Positions 56,895 to 64,000 of a DNA stretch of 64,000 bases are shown here, piece after piece (positions within the stretch are counted from its first letter, which is position 1; each line of letters begins with the position of its first letter). Below the pieces are notes generated by a model. The model was not told the DNA's origin and made no database searches. It was given only the letters and a program-made list of their open reading frames with translations. The DNA comes from Leidyana gryllorum EB-2025a. Its lineage: Eukaryota; Apicomplexa. Made by a program: the position numbers and the translations under genes. The stretch spans positions 1 through 64,000 of the forward strand of contig JBLWGC010000043.1 of NCBI GenBank assembly GCA_048772705.1. The letters are read 5' to 3'.

Positions 56895-56940
56895 AGGTGA
56901 CTTTGCACGCCAAACGTGTAGGGGTCGATAGCCAGATCGG
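56895..56940 (+). pseudogene. tRNA-Ala (TGC) 3' part
   Basis: GTGACTTTGCAC then a decayed T arm; A box half missing. Confidence 0.45.
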
Positions 56941-57002
56941 GGAGCTCTTGAAGCAAAAAGCCGCCTGTATCATCTCTATAAGTGTGTCCTCCTCCTGACT
57001 CT

Positions 57003-57073
57003 TAGCAGTGCGTCGTTTCGACCGACGAACCTTCCGGTCATGAGCCCAACACTCTCCCACTGAGCCACGTTGC
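57003..57073 (-). pseudogene. tRNA-iMet (CAT), degenerate
   Basis: Duplicate of 19027 (offset 37,976) with three substitutions. Confidence 0.65.
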
Positions 57074-57163
57074 TCAGTGTCCAACATGAAAGAGGGGGCC
57101 GAAACGCGTGCTGTGCCGACTGCTCCCACAGTACTGGGGGCTGTAGCGGGATGGTGGGTTGTC

Positions 57164-57235
57164 GGCTGTTTGGTCTAGTGGTATGATTCTTCCTTTGGGT
57201 GGAAGAACTCCTGGGTTCGATTCCCAGAACAGCCC
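57164..57235 (+). tRNA. trnP(TGG): tRNA-Pro (TGG)
   Basis: Duplicate of 19188. Confidence 0.93.
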
Positions 57236-57424
57236 GTCTGTCAGTTGTTGACTTAATACGCCACGTCTCTTCAAGGTTGTCTAAGATATGCTGCTGCGAC
57301 AGCTAAGACAAGGTTTGAGTTGTATATGCATGGACTCTTCGCCAGATTCATTCCAATTGGCCCATCAACGATGTCTGCCAAAACCCATCAGGTTGAGTAG
57401 CAGTCTGCCAACCACCACTCTACT

Positions 57425-57504
57425 TCCAATGGGACGGAATCGAACCGCCGACTACCTGATGCCAGCACCACAGTCAGATGCTCTACCAACTGAGCTACCC
57501 CCGG
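57425..57504 (-). pseudogene. tRNA-Tyr with GTG anticodon
   Basis: Duplicate of 19449. Confidence 0.65.
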
Positions 57505-57665
57505 CCGTCCAACTGCTGCGAGGTTCGAAGGCTCAACCTCAGACCCTCAACAGTGGCGCTCTCAAGCTCAGAAGTACGGCACGGATTTCGGGGTGCTCGA
57601 AGGTGCCAGACTCGGGTTCCGCTAAGATTGCACGACCTGCGGTGTACCGCCCCGAAGTACTCTAA

Positions 57666-57747
57666 CGGCCCGAGTTGCTTAGATGGCAACGCATCTGACG
57701 GTAGTGGTAGCATCAGATATTCGACGAGCAAATTCCGTCCCACCGGG
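57666..57747 (+). pseudogene. tRNA-Tyr-derived relic, family 2
   Basis: Duplicate of 19690. Confidence 0.55.
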
Positions 57748-57847
57748 AGTTGAGGAGTGAACTTCTTACAACGTAGTTTGTCTGACGCTCCTGTTCCATT
57801 CCATCCTGATCGATGCTTCGCTACCTCTACAGTCTCGCTCAAAGATT

Positions 57848-57919
57848 GTCGGAGTCGTCTAGTGGTTAGGACAGCACGTTGTGGCCGTGCAAACCCAGGC
57901 GCGATTCCTGGCTCGGACA
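57848..57919 (+). tRNA. trnH(GTG): tRNA-His (GTG)
   Basis: Duplicate of 19872. Confidence 0.82.
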
Positions 57920-57969
57920 AGCAGTTTAAAGTGTATTGCTCTTCGCCCCGGAATGTTGAAAATATCGTT

Positions 57970-57998
57970 GCAGCCATGGTCAAGTCTGTACGATCGGC
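57970..57998 (+). pseudogene. tRNA-Val 5' fragment
   Basis: Duplicate of 19994. Confidence 0.4.
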
Positions 57999-58069
57999 TG
58001 CACCTGCCGGGACTCGAACCCGGACTGCGAGCATGGGAAGCTCGCATCCTACCCTTGGACCACAAGTGC
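57999..58069 (-). tRNA. trnG(CCC): tRNA-Gly (CCC)
   Basis: Duplicate of 20023. Confidence 0.94.
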
Positions 58070-58135
58070 ACTTGAGAAAGAGCTTCAGCACCCCGAGACT
58101 CGGCCGCAGTCTGCGTTGAGCTAGTGGGTGCCTCA

Positions 58136-58205
58136 GGTACTGGCAGGTTCCAGTCTGCGACTTTGCGGCTACGAGACTTACCCTCTGCTGGCTGAGCTAC
58201 GAGGC
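58136..58205 (-). pseudogene. tRNA-Asn-derived relic, family 1
   Basis: Duplicate of 20160. Confidence 0.55.
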
Positions 58206-58268
58206 TCAGCTACGATGATTGGAGCTTGAGAGACTTTAAGCTTTGCAGGTGCCCAGTCGAGGCAGTAA

Positions 58269-58340
58269 AGTCTTCTGCCGGAAACGAACCGGCGACCTTT
58301 CGCTTACTAAGCGAATGCTCTGCCCCTGAGCTAAGAAGGC
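58269..58340 (-). tRNA. trnT(AGT): tRNA-Thr (AGT)
   Basis: Duplicate of 20293. Confidence 0.85.
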
Positions 58341-58408
58341 AATGCAGGCCGAAGATCACGAATCAGTGACTATTGACGGGGATTACTGGAGCACTTTGCT
58401 CCAGTAGC

Positions 58409-58481
58409 TTCCACTGCCGGGACTCGAACCCGGATCGTGCGGGTGAGAGCCGCATATCCTAACCACTTGGACTACAGTGGA
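58409..58481 (-). tRNA. trnE(CTC): tRNA-Glu (CTC)
   Basis: Duplicate of 20433. Confidence 0.94.
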
Positions 58482-58621
58482 CAAGTGCCCGAGTTGAGGC
58501 TTTGGACGAGAGCCGTACCGTCTTGAGATCAGGTGGAGCGTCGGGTCAAGCGACCACGAACGGGCTCGTCGGATACGTGTGTCCAAAGACACACGCCCCT
58601 TTCACAGCCCGGAAGCTCCGT

Positions 58622-58694
58622 GCAGCCATGGTCTAGTGGTCACGACGTCTGCTTCACACGCAGAAGGTCCCGAGTTCGATCCTCGGTGGCTGCA
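58622..58694 (+). tRNA. trnV(CAC): tRNA-Val (CAC)
   Basis: Duplicate of 20646; acceptor ends TGGCTGC, giving a G1-C72 pair. Confidence 0.95.
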
Positions 58695-58754
58695 GCTCGC
58701 AACTTTCAGCGGGAACCAAAGGGGGAGAATCTTAGACGGAACCAACTAAGTGTG

Positions 58755-58826
58755 CTCCGAGACCGGGAATCGAACCCGGGTCTCCCGCGTGACAGGCGGA
58801 AATACTCACCACTATACTATCTCGGA
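58755..58826 (-). tRNA. trnD(GTC): tRNA-Asp (GTC)
   Basis: Duplicate of 20779. Confidence 0.92.
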
Positions 58827-58913
58827 CGCTAGTAAACTCGCCGGCGTCCAACCCCAGAAGTCCTCGCATTTTGAGATTAGGAAATGGGTGGAACCGCGAG
58901 CCAAGAACACTCC

Positions 58914-58962
58914 GGCAAGATGGCCGAGTGCTGTGTGCAAGCCGCCGTTCGAAAATGCGGGC
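58914..58962 (+). pseudogene. tRNA-Leu with D-arm deletion
   Basis: Duplicate of 20946 after an 8-base indel in the flank. Confidence 0.6.
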
Positions 58963-58996
58963 GGATGATCGCAACCATGTTTAGGCTAATGACTGA

Positions 58997-59068
58997 AGCC
59001 TCCTGCCGGAATCGAACCAGCGACCTTTCGCTTACAAAGCGAATGCTCTGCCCCTAAGCTAAGGAGGC
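58997..59068 (-). tRNA. trnT(TGT): tRNA-Thr (TGT)
   Basis: Duplicate of 21029 with consensus D loop. Confidence 0.94.
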
Positions 59069-59132
59069 ATTCCCTGTCTCGACCCATATGAGTTTTTGAT
59101 GCTGGGAATTGCATCATTTCCACCACATCGCA

Positions 59133-59214
59133 CGACAACTGCTGGATTTGAACCAGCGCGGGCCAGGCCCAGTAGATTTCTAGTCTACCCCCTTAACCAC
59201 TCGGGCAAGTTGCC
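59133..59214 (-). tRNA. trnS(AGA): tRNA-Ser (AGA)
   Basis: Duplicate of 21165; downstream of its 5' end the two copies diverge. Confidence 0.95.
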
Positions 59215-59286
59215 GCTGTCGAACTTGGCGCTTTGCGGCCAGTGGCTTCACATACGATTCAGCGAGCTTTACTAGGACTGCTCGCG

Positions 59287-59348
59287 CCGCCCGAACCCGC
59301 GGTTCTCCCTTCAGAAGTCTTGCGCTCTACTGACGGAGTTGGGGCGGC
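59287..59348 (-). pseudogene. tRNA-Lys relic
   Basis: Loop region CAAGACTTCTGA; otherwise as 9212 inverted. Confidence 0.55.
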
Positions 59349-59518
59349 AAGGAAGCTCGCCCCGTACCCGAGGAAGGCCCCAGATTCCACGATCAATACA
59401 AATGGAATTGGTTACTAAGTCCGAATCTGTATCAGAGATCCACTCACTTGATCACGCCGACATACCATGTTTTCCAAGACGGTACGGCTCTCGGCCGAAG
59501 CCCCAACTCAACCACTCG

Positions 59519-59589
59519 TCCACTGTAGTCTAAGTGGCTAGGATATGCGGCCTCACCCGCAAGCTCCGGGCTCAAGTCCGGCAGTGGAA
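59519..59589 (+). pseudogene. tRNA-Glu with shortened anticodon loop
   Basis: Same one-base anticodon-loop loss as 46108. Confidence 0.68.
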
Positions 59590-59711
59590 GTCAGTGGTCC
59601 CTGACCACATGCCAATGAGTTTGAAGTCGGTGGACAATTTTGGGTCTATGGCGGACGCTGGCGCGCAGAAATCGCCCGAGTGTCTCGGGGTGCTGCAACT
59701 CTTTCGCAATT

Positions 59712-59782
59712 GCACTTGTGGTCTAAGGGTAAGATGCGACCCTTCCAAGGTAGTAACCCGGGTTCGAGTCCCGGCAGGTGCA
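59712..59782 (+). tRNA. trnG(TCC): tRNA-Gly (TCC)
   Basis: As 14537. Confidence 0.92.
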
Positions 59783-59852
59783 GCCGTATGTAGCTCGAAC
59801 GACCTGTCTATCAGTGAAGAGAGGGGACTACCTACCAATACAATACAACGGC

Positions 59853-59931
59853 TGACAAGAGTGGGATTCGAACCCAGCCCTTTCGGACTGCGGCCTGAAC
59901 ACAGCGCCTTAGACCACTCGGCCATCTTGCC
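59853..59931 (-). tRNA. trnL(CAG): tRNA-Leu (CAG)
   Basis: Loop TTCAGGC; one base lost between variable arm and T stem (79 nt). Confidence 0.85.
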
Positions 59932-60007
59932 GGAGCGTTCTTGGCTCGCCACCTTACACGTTTTCTGTCCGTGAAGTTCTCAGAAGGAAGACTTCTAGGG
60001 TTGAAGA

Positions 60008-60048
60008 CGCGGAAGACGCGGGTTCGATGCCCTGTCTCGAAGACAGCA
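60008..60048 (+). pseudogene. tRNA-Asp 3' fragment
   Basis: Inverted form of 1753. Confidence 0.48.
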
Positions 60049-60090
60049 CGTTTCCTCGCTTTGGGTGGAGCTCACTTCACATGTTCGAGC

Positions 60091-60163
60091 TACAGCCACC
60101 GAGGATCGAACTCGGGACCTTCTGCGTGTTAAGCAGACGTCGTAACCACTAGACCATGGCTGC
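60091..60163 (-). tRNA. trnV(AAC): tRNA-Val (AAC)
   Basis: Clean copy, loop TTAACAC. Confidence 0.95.
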
Positions 60164-60227
60164 ATGAAAGCTTTCCGCAGACCAAGAGAAGTTGCGAAGT
60201 TTCAAGATGTAGTGATGACTAGTTGCG

Positions 60228-60299
60228 AGGTCGCGCCGGGAATCGAACCCAGGTCGGGAGATTCAAAGTCTCCAGTGTTAACCACTACAACACGGAACC
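60228..60299 (-). tRNA. trnQ(TTG): tRNA-Gln (TTG)
   Basis: Stem GGAGA/TCTCC, loop CTTTGAA (codon CAA), T stem intact; acceptor GGTTCCG and D arm (TGTTGTAGTGG) have single changes. Best TTG gene in the window. Confidence 0.85.
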
Positions 60300-60481
60300 A
60301 TTCACGACCAAGATTCAGAAGAGTGAGTTAAGCCATTGGGACTGGAAATAAATGCGGTCAAGGGCTCGAACGTTTCCGTGCCATTGAGACGACACGCGCT
60401 CGATACGAGGCGGCTTCAGATCTGGGTAAGTGCAAAAAGATAGCACGACGAGTTTGTCGGCGGTTTGAACTCGACGGAGCG

Positions 60482-60554
60482 TGGGAGTGGAGAGGATCGA
60501 ACTCTCGACTTCAGGATTATGAGACCTACCCGCTACCGAGTGCGCTACACTCCG
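60482..60554 (-). tRNA. trnM(CAT): tRNA-eMet (CAT)
   Basis: Loop CTCATAA; first acceptor base changed (C1), D stem one change. Confidence 0.87.
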
Positions 60555-60631
60555 CCTCCGACTTTCTCCGAGGAAATTACCCGAATCCAGAAGCATGCTG
60601 ACAGGCAGGTTGGGTCAAGATACAACAAATT

Positions 60632-60703
60632 GGGCTGTTCTGGGATTCGAGCCCAAACCTACTTTCACCCTAAGGAAAAATCATATTACAAGACCAAACA
60701 GCC
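60632..60703 (-). pseudogene. tRNA-Pro (AGG), degenerate
   Basis: Loop TTAGGGT readable; anticodon stem, T arm and D arm mispaired. Confidence 0.62.
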
Positions 60704-60775
60704 ACTCGGTGATGCAACCCACCGGACTGATCATACTGTGTAAAGGATCACTGAATGGCACGGGGCTTGCGCAAC

Positions 60776-60835
60776 AGGCGACTAGCTAAGATGCTTGAGC
60801 GGTCGCTCAACGTGCGAAAGGGTTCGCCAGTTTAA
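60776..60835 (+). pseudogene. tRNA-Ala relic
   Basis: AGGCGACTAGCTAAGATG start; rest decayed. Confidence 0.45.
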
Positions 60836-60961
60836 GTACGGTTGGAGCATCAACACTGTTTGCCGAAGCTCAGCAGGGGGAATAGTAATTTTCAAAGCAC
60901 ACCTCTACCTCCAGTGGGAGGGAATCGTGGTGAGATGCCGGAAGTCAACCGACGACCAAGA

Positions 60962-61033
60962 GGGCTGTTCTGGGAATCGAACCCAGGACTCTTTCCACCC
61001 TAAGGAAGGATTATACCACTAGACCAAACAGCC
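60962..61033 (-). tRNA. trnP(AGG): tRNA-Pro (AGG)
   Basis: Loop TTAGGGT; one stem change (GGAAAG), D loop TATAATCC. Confidence 0.87.
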
Positions 61034-61121
61034 GACTGATCGGTGGTGCAAATTGCTGGTAGAGTCGGGAGACTGGTCATAACATGTCAACAACCACTAA
61101 ATGCTATGGGGTGTGCACAGC

Positions 61122-61194
61122 CGGCGACTAGCTCAAATTATGTAGCACTCGCGTAGCATGCGAGAGATGCTGGGATCGATGCCCAGGTCGTCCA
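61122..61194 (+). tRNA. trnA(AGC): tRNA-Ala (AGC), weakened
   Basis: Loop GTAGCAT, D loop ATTATGTAGCAC and acceptor C1 changed. Confidence 0.65.
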
Positions 61195-61270
61195 AACTTC
61201 TAGCGGCTGCACCTCCGGTATCTGAAAACAGAGTCACGACCGAATGGAGTTGACGCCGGATCACATTACA

Positions 61271-61351
61271 CGACAACTGCTGGATTCGAACCACCGCGGG
61301 CCAGACCCAGTAGATTTCAAGTCTAACCCTTAATCACTCGGGCAAGTTGCC
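61271..61351 (-). tRNA. trnS(TGA): tRNA-Ser (TGA), weakened
   Basis: Loop CTTGAAA; stem TTAGA/TCTAC, one base lost in the D arm, variable arm changed. Confidence 0.75.
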
Positions 61352-61423
61352 GCTGTCGAACTTGGCATTTTGCGGCCAGTGGCTTCACATACGGTTGAGC
61401 GAGCTTTACTAGGACTGCTCGCG

Positions 61424-61485
61424 CCGCCCAAACCCGCGGATCTCCCTTCAAAAGTCTTGCGCTCTACCGAAGGAGTTGGGGCGGC
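61424..61485 (-). pseudogene. tRNA-Lys (TTT) relic
   Basis: As 9212 inverted. Confidence 0.55.
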
Positions 61486-61655
61486 AAGAAAGCTCGCCCC
61501 GTACCCGAGGAAGGCCCAAGATTCCACGATCAATACAAATGGAATTGGTTACTAAGTCCGAATCTGTATCAGAGATCCACTCACTTGATCACGCCGACAT
61601 ACCATGTTTTCCAAGACTGTACGGCTCTCGGCCGAAGCCCCAACTCAACCACTCG

Positions 61656-61728
61656 TCCACTGTAGTCTAAGTGGCTAGGATATGCGGCTTTCACCCGCAC
61701 GATCCGGGTTCAAGTCCCGGCAGTGGAA
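61656..61728 (+). tRNA. trnE(TTC): tRNA-Glu (TTC)
   Basis: Clean copy. Confidence 0.95.
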
Positions 61729-61804
61729 GTCATTGAACTACTCTAGCAAAGTGCTCCACTAATCTCCGTCAATAGCGATTGTTTCGTCATCTCCGGCTTC
61801 CATT

Positions 61805-61876
61805 GCCTTCTTAGTTTAGGGGCAGAGCGTGCGCTTCGTAAGCGAGAAGTCGCCGGTTCGATTCCGGCTGAAGGCT
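61805..61876 (+). tRNA. trnT(CGT): tRNA-Thr (CGT)
   Basis: Loop TTCGTAA; one T-T mismatch at the acceptor base and stem GTGCGC variant. Confidence 0.87.
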
Positions 61877-61922
61877 CGACTACATCGACTGGGCACCGGC
61901 AAGCTGCTCGCAAACTCCAATA

Positions 61923-61989
61923 ATCGTAGCTCAGCCATCAGAGGTAAGTCTCTCAGCCACGAAGTCGCAGGTTTAGAACCTGCCAGTAC
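61923..61989 (+). pseudogene. tRNA-Asn-derived relic, family 1
   Basis: As 48819 inverted. Confidence 0.5.
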
Positions 61990-62006
61990 CTGAGGCACCC
62001 ACAGGG

Positions 62007-62066
62007 GGCTGTTTGGTCTAGTTATATAATTCTTTCTTCGGCTGGAGAAGTCCTGGGTTCAATGCC
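62007..62066 (+). pseudogene. tRNA-Pro, 3' acceptor lost
   Basis: Inverted relative of 48745; loop TTCGGCT. Confidence 0.6.
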
Positions 62067-62179
62067 ACGTCTCTCCAAGGTCGGCTACTATACGCGACTC
62101 CCACTCGTACAATCCCGAATGAAGTCCAGACCAGCTGAGACAAAATCTGAGTTGCAGCAGTTGTGAGGGGCTGGAACTG

Positions 62180-62230
62180 CTCCGAGACCGGGAATCGAAC
62201 CCGGGTCTTCCGCGTGACTGGCGGAAATTT
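62180..62230 (-). pseudogene. tRNA-Asp cut at the anticodon stem
   Basis: 3' half and anticodon (GTC region) present; the D arm and 5' acceptor replaced by Ser-GCT flank. Confidence 0.62.
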
Positions 62231-62285
62231 CGGGCAAAAACCTCAGTTCAATCATTCAACCAGTTGCGCTCTCCCCGAATGCTAC

Positions 62286-62367
62286 CGACAAGGGTGAGAT
62301 TCGATCTCACGCGGGTGGAACCCAACGGCTTAGCAGGCCGCCGCCTTAACCACTCGGCCACCTTGCC
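62286..62367 (-). tRNA. trnS(GCT): tRNA-Ser (GCT)
   Basis: Loop CTGCTAA; T loop ATCGAAT. Confidence 0.92.
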
Positions 62368-62412
62368 GACGACATCTCTTACTCGCTGGCACTTTTTCAC
62401 AACGGTTTGGGG

Positions 62413-62465
62413 TGAGCATTCGCTTAGTAAGCGAAAGGTCGCCGGTTCGATTCCGGCAGAAGGCT
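62413..62465 (+). pseudogene. tRNA-Thr (AGT), 5' truncated at duplication edge
   Basis: Begins in the D arm (GAGCATTCGC), directly after Ser-GCT flank; anticodon, T arm and 3' acceptor perfect. Confidence 0.8.
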
Positions 62466-62486
62466 CGACTGCATCGACTAGGCACC

Positions 62487-62545
62487 TGCAAGCGGTAAGT
62501 CTCTTAGCCACGAAGCCGCAGGTTTGGAACCTGCCGGTACCTGAG
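62487..62545 (+). pseudogene. tRNA-Asn-derived relic, family 1, truncated
   Basis: Duplicate of 25081. Confidence 0.45.
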
Positions 62546-62557
62546 GCACCCACAGGG

Positions 62558-62629
62558 GGCTGTTTGGTCTAGTGGTATGATTCTTCCTTCGGGTGGAAGA
62601 AGTCCTGGGTTCGACTCCCAGAACAGCCC
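62558..62629 (+). tRNA. trnP(CGG): tRNA-Pro (CGG)
   Basis: Duplicate of 25147. Confidence 0.94.
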
Positions 62630-62744
62630 GTCTGATAGTTGTTGACGCAACAAGGCACTCGCCCCATCCCGAGACAATGTCCCTGACAGCCAAGACAGGA
62701 TCTGAGTTGTTGACTCAACAGGCTACAACCCGACCATTCGCCCA

Positions 62745-62797
62745 GACGCTACTGGGACTCGAACCCAAAATCCCCGGTTGGAGTCCGGGCGGGACCA
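62745..62797 (-). pseudogene. Arg (ACG) 3' half joined to Ile 3' end
   Basis: Duplicate of 25334, same junction. Confidence 0.72.
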
Positions 62798-62897
62798 AGT
62801 GAGTGCATCTCTGATACAGCTTCGCCCTGTACCCGAGGAAGGCCCAAGATTCAACGATCAATACGAATGGAATTTGTTACTAAGTCCGAGCTTCGTC

Positions 62898-62962
62898 GCC
62901 GCCCCAAGTCCGTCGGTAGAGCGCAAGACTTTTGATGGGAGACCGCAGGTTCGGGCAGCGCG
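62898..62962 (+). pseudogene. tRNA-Lys (TTT) relic
   Basis: Duplicate of 25486. Confidence 0.6.
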
Positions 62963-62982
62963 AGAAGTTTGAGACAGGGAAT

Positions 62983-63054
62983 GCCTCCTTAGCTTAGGGG
63001 CAGAGCATTCGCTTTGTAAGCGAAAGGTCGCTGGTTCGATTCCGGCAGGAGGCT
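62983..63054 (+). tRNA. trnT(TGT): tRNA-Thr (TGT)
   Basis: Duplicate of 25571. Confidence 0.95.
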
Positions 63055-63088
63055 TCAGTCATTAGCCTAAACATGGTTGCGATCATCC

Positions 63089-63137
63089 GCCCGCATTTTC
63101 GGACGGCGGCTTGCACACAGCACTCGGCCATCTCGCC
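63089..63137 (-). pseudogene. tRNA-Leu with D-arm deletion
   Basis: Duplicate of 25677. Confidence 0.6.
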
Positions 63138-63231
63138 GAAGTGTTGTTGGCTCGCCGTTCCACCCGTTTCCCGTCGTGTAATCTCAAAATGCGAGGACTT
63201 CTGGGGTTGGAGGCCGGCGTGTTTACTAGCG

Positions 63232-63303
63232 TCCGAGATAGTGTAGTGGTCAGTATTTCCGCCTGTCACGCGGAAGACCCGGGTTCGATTCCCGGTCTCG
63301 GAG
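63232..63303 (+). tRNA. trnD(GTC): tRNA-Asp (GTC)
   Basis: Duplicate of 25820. Confidence 0.95.
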
Positions 63304-63358
63304 CACAGTTGGTTTCGCTTGAGATTGTCTTTTTTGGTGCGTGCTGAAGGTTGCGAGC

Positions 63359-63431
63359 TACAGCCACCGAGGGTCGAATTCGGGACCTTCTGCGTGTAAA
63401 GCAGACGTCGTAACCACTAGACCATGGCTGC
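63359..63431 (-). tRNA. trnV(TAC): tRNA-Val (TAC)
   Basis: Duplicate of 25947, with the consensus GCAGCCA start; flank beyond it is unrelated. Confidence 0.9.
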
Positions 63432-63495
63432 GTGGATGGTCCCCGCAGCCCAAGAGAAGTGGCGAAGCTTCAGGGAGTAGTGAGGACCAGTTCAA

Positions 63496-63563
63496 GGGTC
63501 GGGCCGGGATCGAACCCAGATCGGGAAATCCAAAGTGTCCAGTGCTAACCACCAAGGACGCAG
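63496..63563 (-). pseudogene. tRNA-Gln (TTG), degenerate
   Basis: Inverted form of 21594. Confidence 0.6.
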
Positions 63564-63659
63564 TCGGTTCAGCCCATCCCAGAACTGTCGGACTAGCGCT
63601 CCCTCAACTGGAACTCATGCAACACGGGTCTCTCTACTAACCTCTGAAGTATTGTAACT

Positions 63660-63707
63660 GGCTTTTGTATACAGCCCCCAGCGTAAAGAGTTGGATTCGA
63701 GTCGACC
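63660..63707 (+). pseudogene. tRNA-like relic, family 3
   Basis: As 8653. Confidence 0.3.
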
Positions 63708-63757
63708 AAAATCCTCAGTTCAATCATTGAAGCAGATGCGCTCTCCCCGAATGCTAC

Positions 63758-63839
63758 CGACAAGGATGAGATTCGAACTCACGCGGGTAGAACCCAACGG
63801 CTTAGCAGGCCGCCGCCTTAACCACTCGGCCACCTTGCC
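63758..63839 (-). tRNA. trnS(GCT): tRNA-Ser (GCT)
   Basis: Loop CTGCTAA; T-stem end CATCC one change. Confidence 0.92.
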
Positions 63840-63947
63840 GACGACATGTCTTACTCGCTGGCACTTTTTCACAACGGTTTGGGGGAGGTTCTGAGATCGA
63901 AGACTTCTTTCACCCCACGAGTATCGAGATGACCGAAGCCTCTCCAT

Positions 63948-64000
63948 GGTGCGGTGGCCTACTGGATAGGGCATCGGTCTTCGGAACCGGGAGTTGTGGG
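63948..64000 (+). tRNA. trnR(TCG): tRNA-Arg (TCG), cut by window end
   Basis: GGTGCGG start, loop CTTCGGA on TCGGT/ACCGG; T arm continues beyond the window. D loop ACTGG variant. Confidence 0.88.

Larger units (their letters stand above)
56940..59214 (+). repeat. Segmental duplication B, copy 2
   Basis: See copy 1. Confidence 0.92.
62413..63431 (+). repeat. Segmental duplication C, copy 2
   Basis: See copy 1. Confidence 0.92.

Noticed and set aside
1-64000. Hundreds of ORFs of 60-200 residues on both strands with recurrent peptides such as GNRTRVFRVTGGN, AGSIPAEG and DDPGSIPGRC.
   Set aside because: These peptides are the tRNA genes read in sense or antisense frames. They recur wherever the same tRNA recurs, ignore reading-frame continuity between copies, and match no domain I know. 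No protein-coding gene is supported.
1-64000. A bacterial or phage tRNA array.
   Set aside because: No encoded CCA, eukaryotic initiator features, inosine-type anticodons in eight families, a canonical-position Tyr intron and a full set of eukaryotic isotypes argue against it.
1-64000. CRISPR array, because short near-identical units are regularly spaced.
   Set aside because: Units fold as different tRNAs, lie on both strands and have variable spacing; no constant repeat.
1-64000. tRNA-derived SINE elements.
   Set aside because: Copies lack a shared tRNA-unrelated body, A-rich tail and target-site duplications; flanks are shared only within large duplicated blocks.
1-64000. Selenocysteine (TCA) or Ile-TAT genes.
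   Set aside because: No TCA loop on a long-arm body and no TAT loop on an Ile body were seen on either strand.

Overview
This window is a eukaryotic tRNA gene megacluster and contains no supportable protein-coding gene. Reading both strands I find well over 200 full-length tRNA genes and more than 150 degenerate, truncated or chimeric tRNA relics in 64 kb, about one every 150 bp, with no gene-free stretch much longer than 250 bp. The genes have intragenic A and B boxes, no encoded CCA, a eukaryotic-type initiator Met (A1-T72, anticodon CAT), inosine-type anticodons (AGC, ACG, AAT, AAG, AGG, AGA, AGT, AAC) and tRNA-Tyr genes with a 7-base intron after position 37. That fits a nuclear, probably animal, genome; I cannot name the taxon.

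The repertoire is almost complete. All 20 amino acids are represented, and I can assign 45 of the 46 isoacceptors of a standard eukaryotic set. Only Ile-TAT (and Sec) was not seen. Pro, Thr, Glu, Asp, Val, Ala, Ser, Leu and Gly occur many times; Trp, Leu-TAA, Leu-TAG and Leu-CAA have one good copy each, Phe two and elongator Met three.

The layout is a mosaic of short gene-order modules reused in both orientations. Glu-Thr-iMet-Pro-Ala'-Tyr-Leu'-Asp occurs at 2.9-4.1 kb and 47.5-48.6 kb, and inverted at 43.1-44.2 kb. Lys-His'-Arg(ACG)-Pro occurs near 4.4, 10.4, 15.8, 17.4 and 51.1 kb. Ile/Lys'/Ser/Cys/Trp' occurs at 29.7-30.4 kb and inverted at 36.6-37.3 kb. ArgTCT-Glu-Thr-Asn'-GlyCCC-His-Tyr' occurs at 33.3-34.7 kb and inverted at 45.5-46.9 kb.

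On top of this lie long, nearly identical direct duplications: 9.29-15.65 with 49.98-54.97 kb (differing by a 1,379-base indel whose edges lie in two tRNA-Gly genes), 18.96-21.25 with 56.94-59.21 kb (part again at 43.9-45.4 kb), and 25.0-26.0 with 62.4-63.4 kb. Many junctions fall inside tRNA genes, often at the T arm or anticodon, leaving half-genes and chimeras.

Many bodies carry an anticodon from another family, including three separate families (Glu, Gln, Tyr) with the amber-reading anticodon CTA. Most full-length genes lack the usual run of four or more T just downstream. The array therefore looks like a recombination-driven factory of tRNA copies, with a core of apparently intact genes in a large background of decay.
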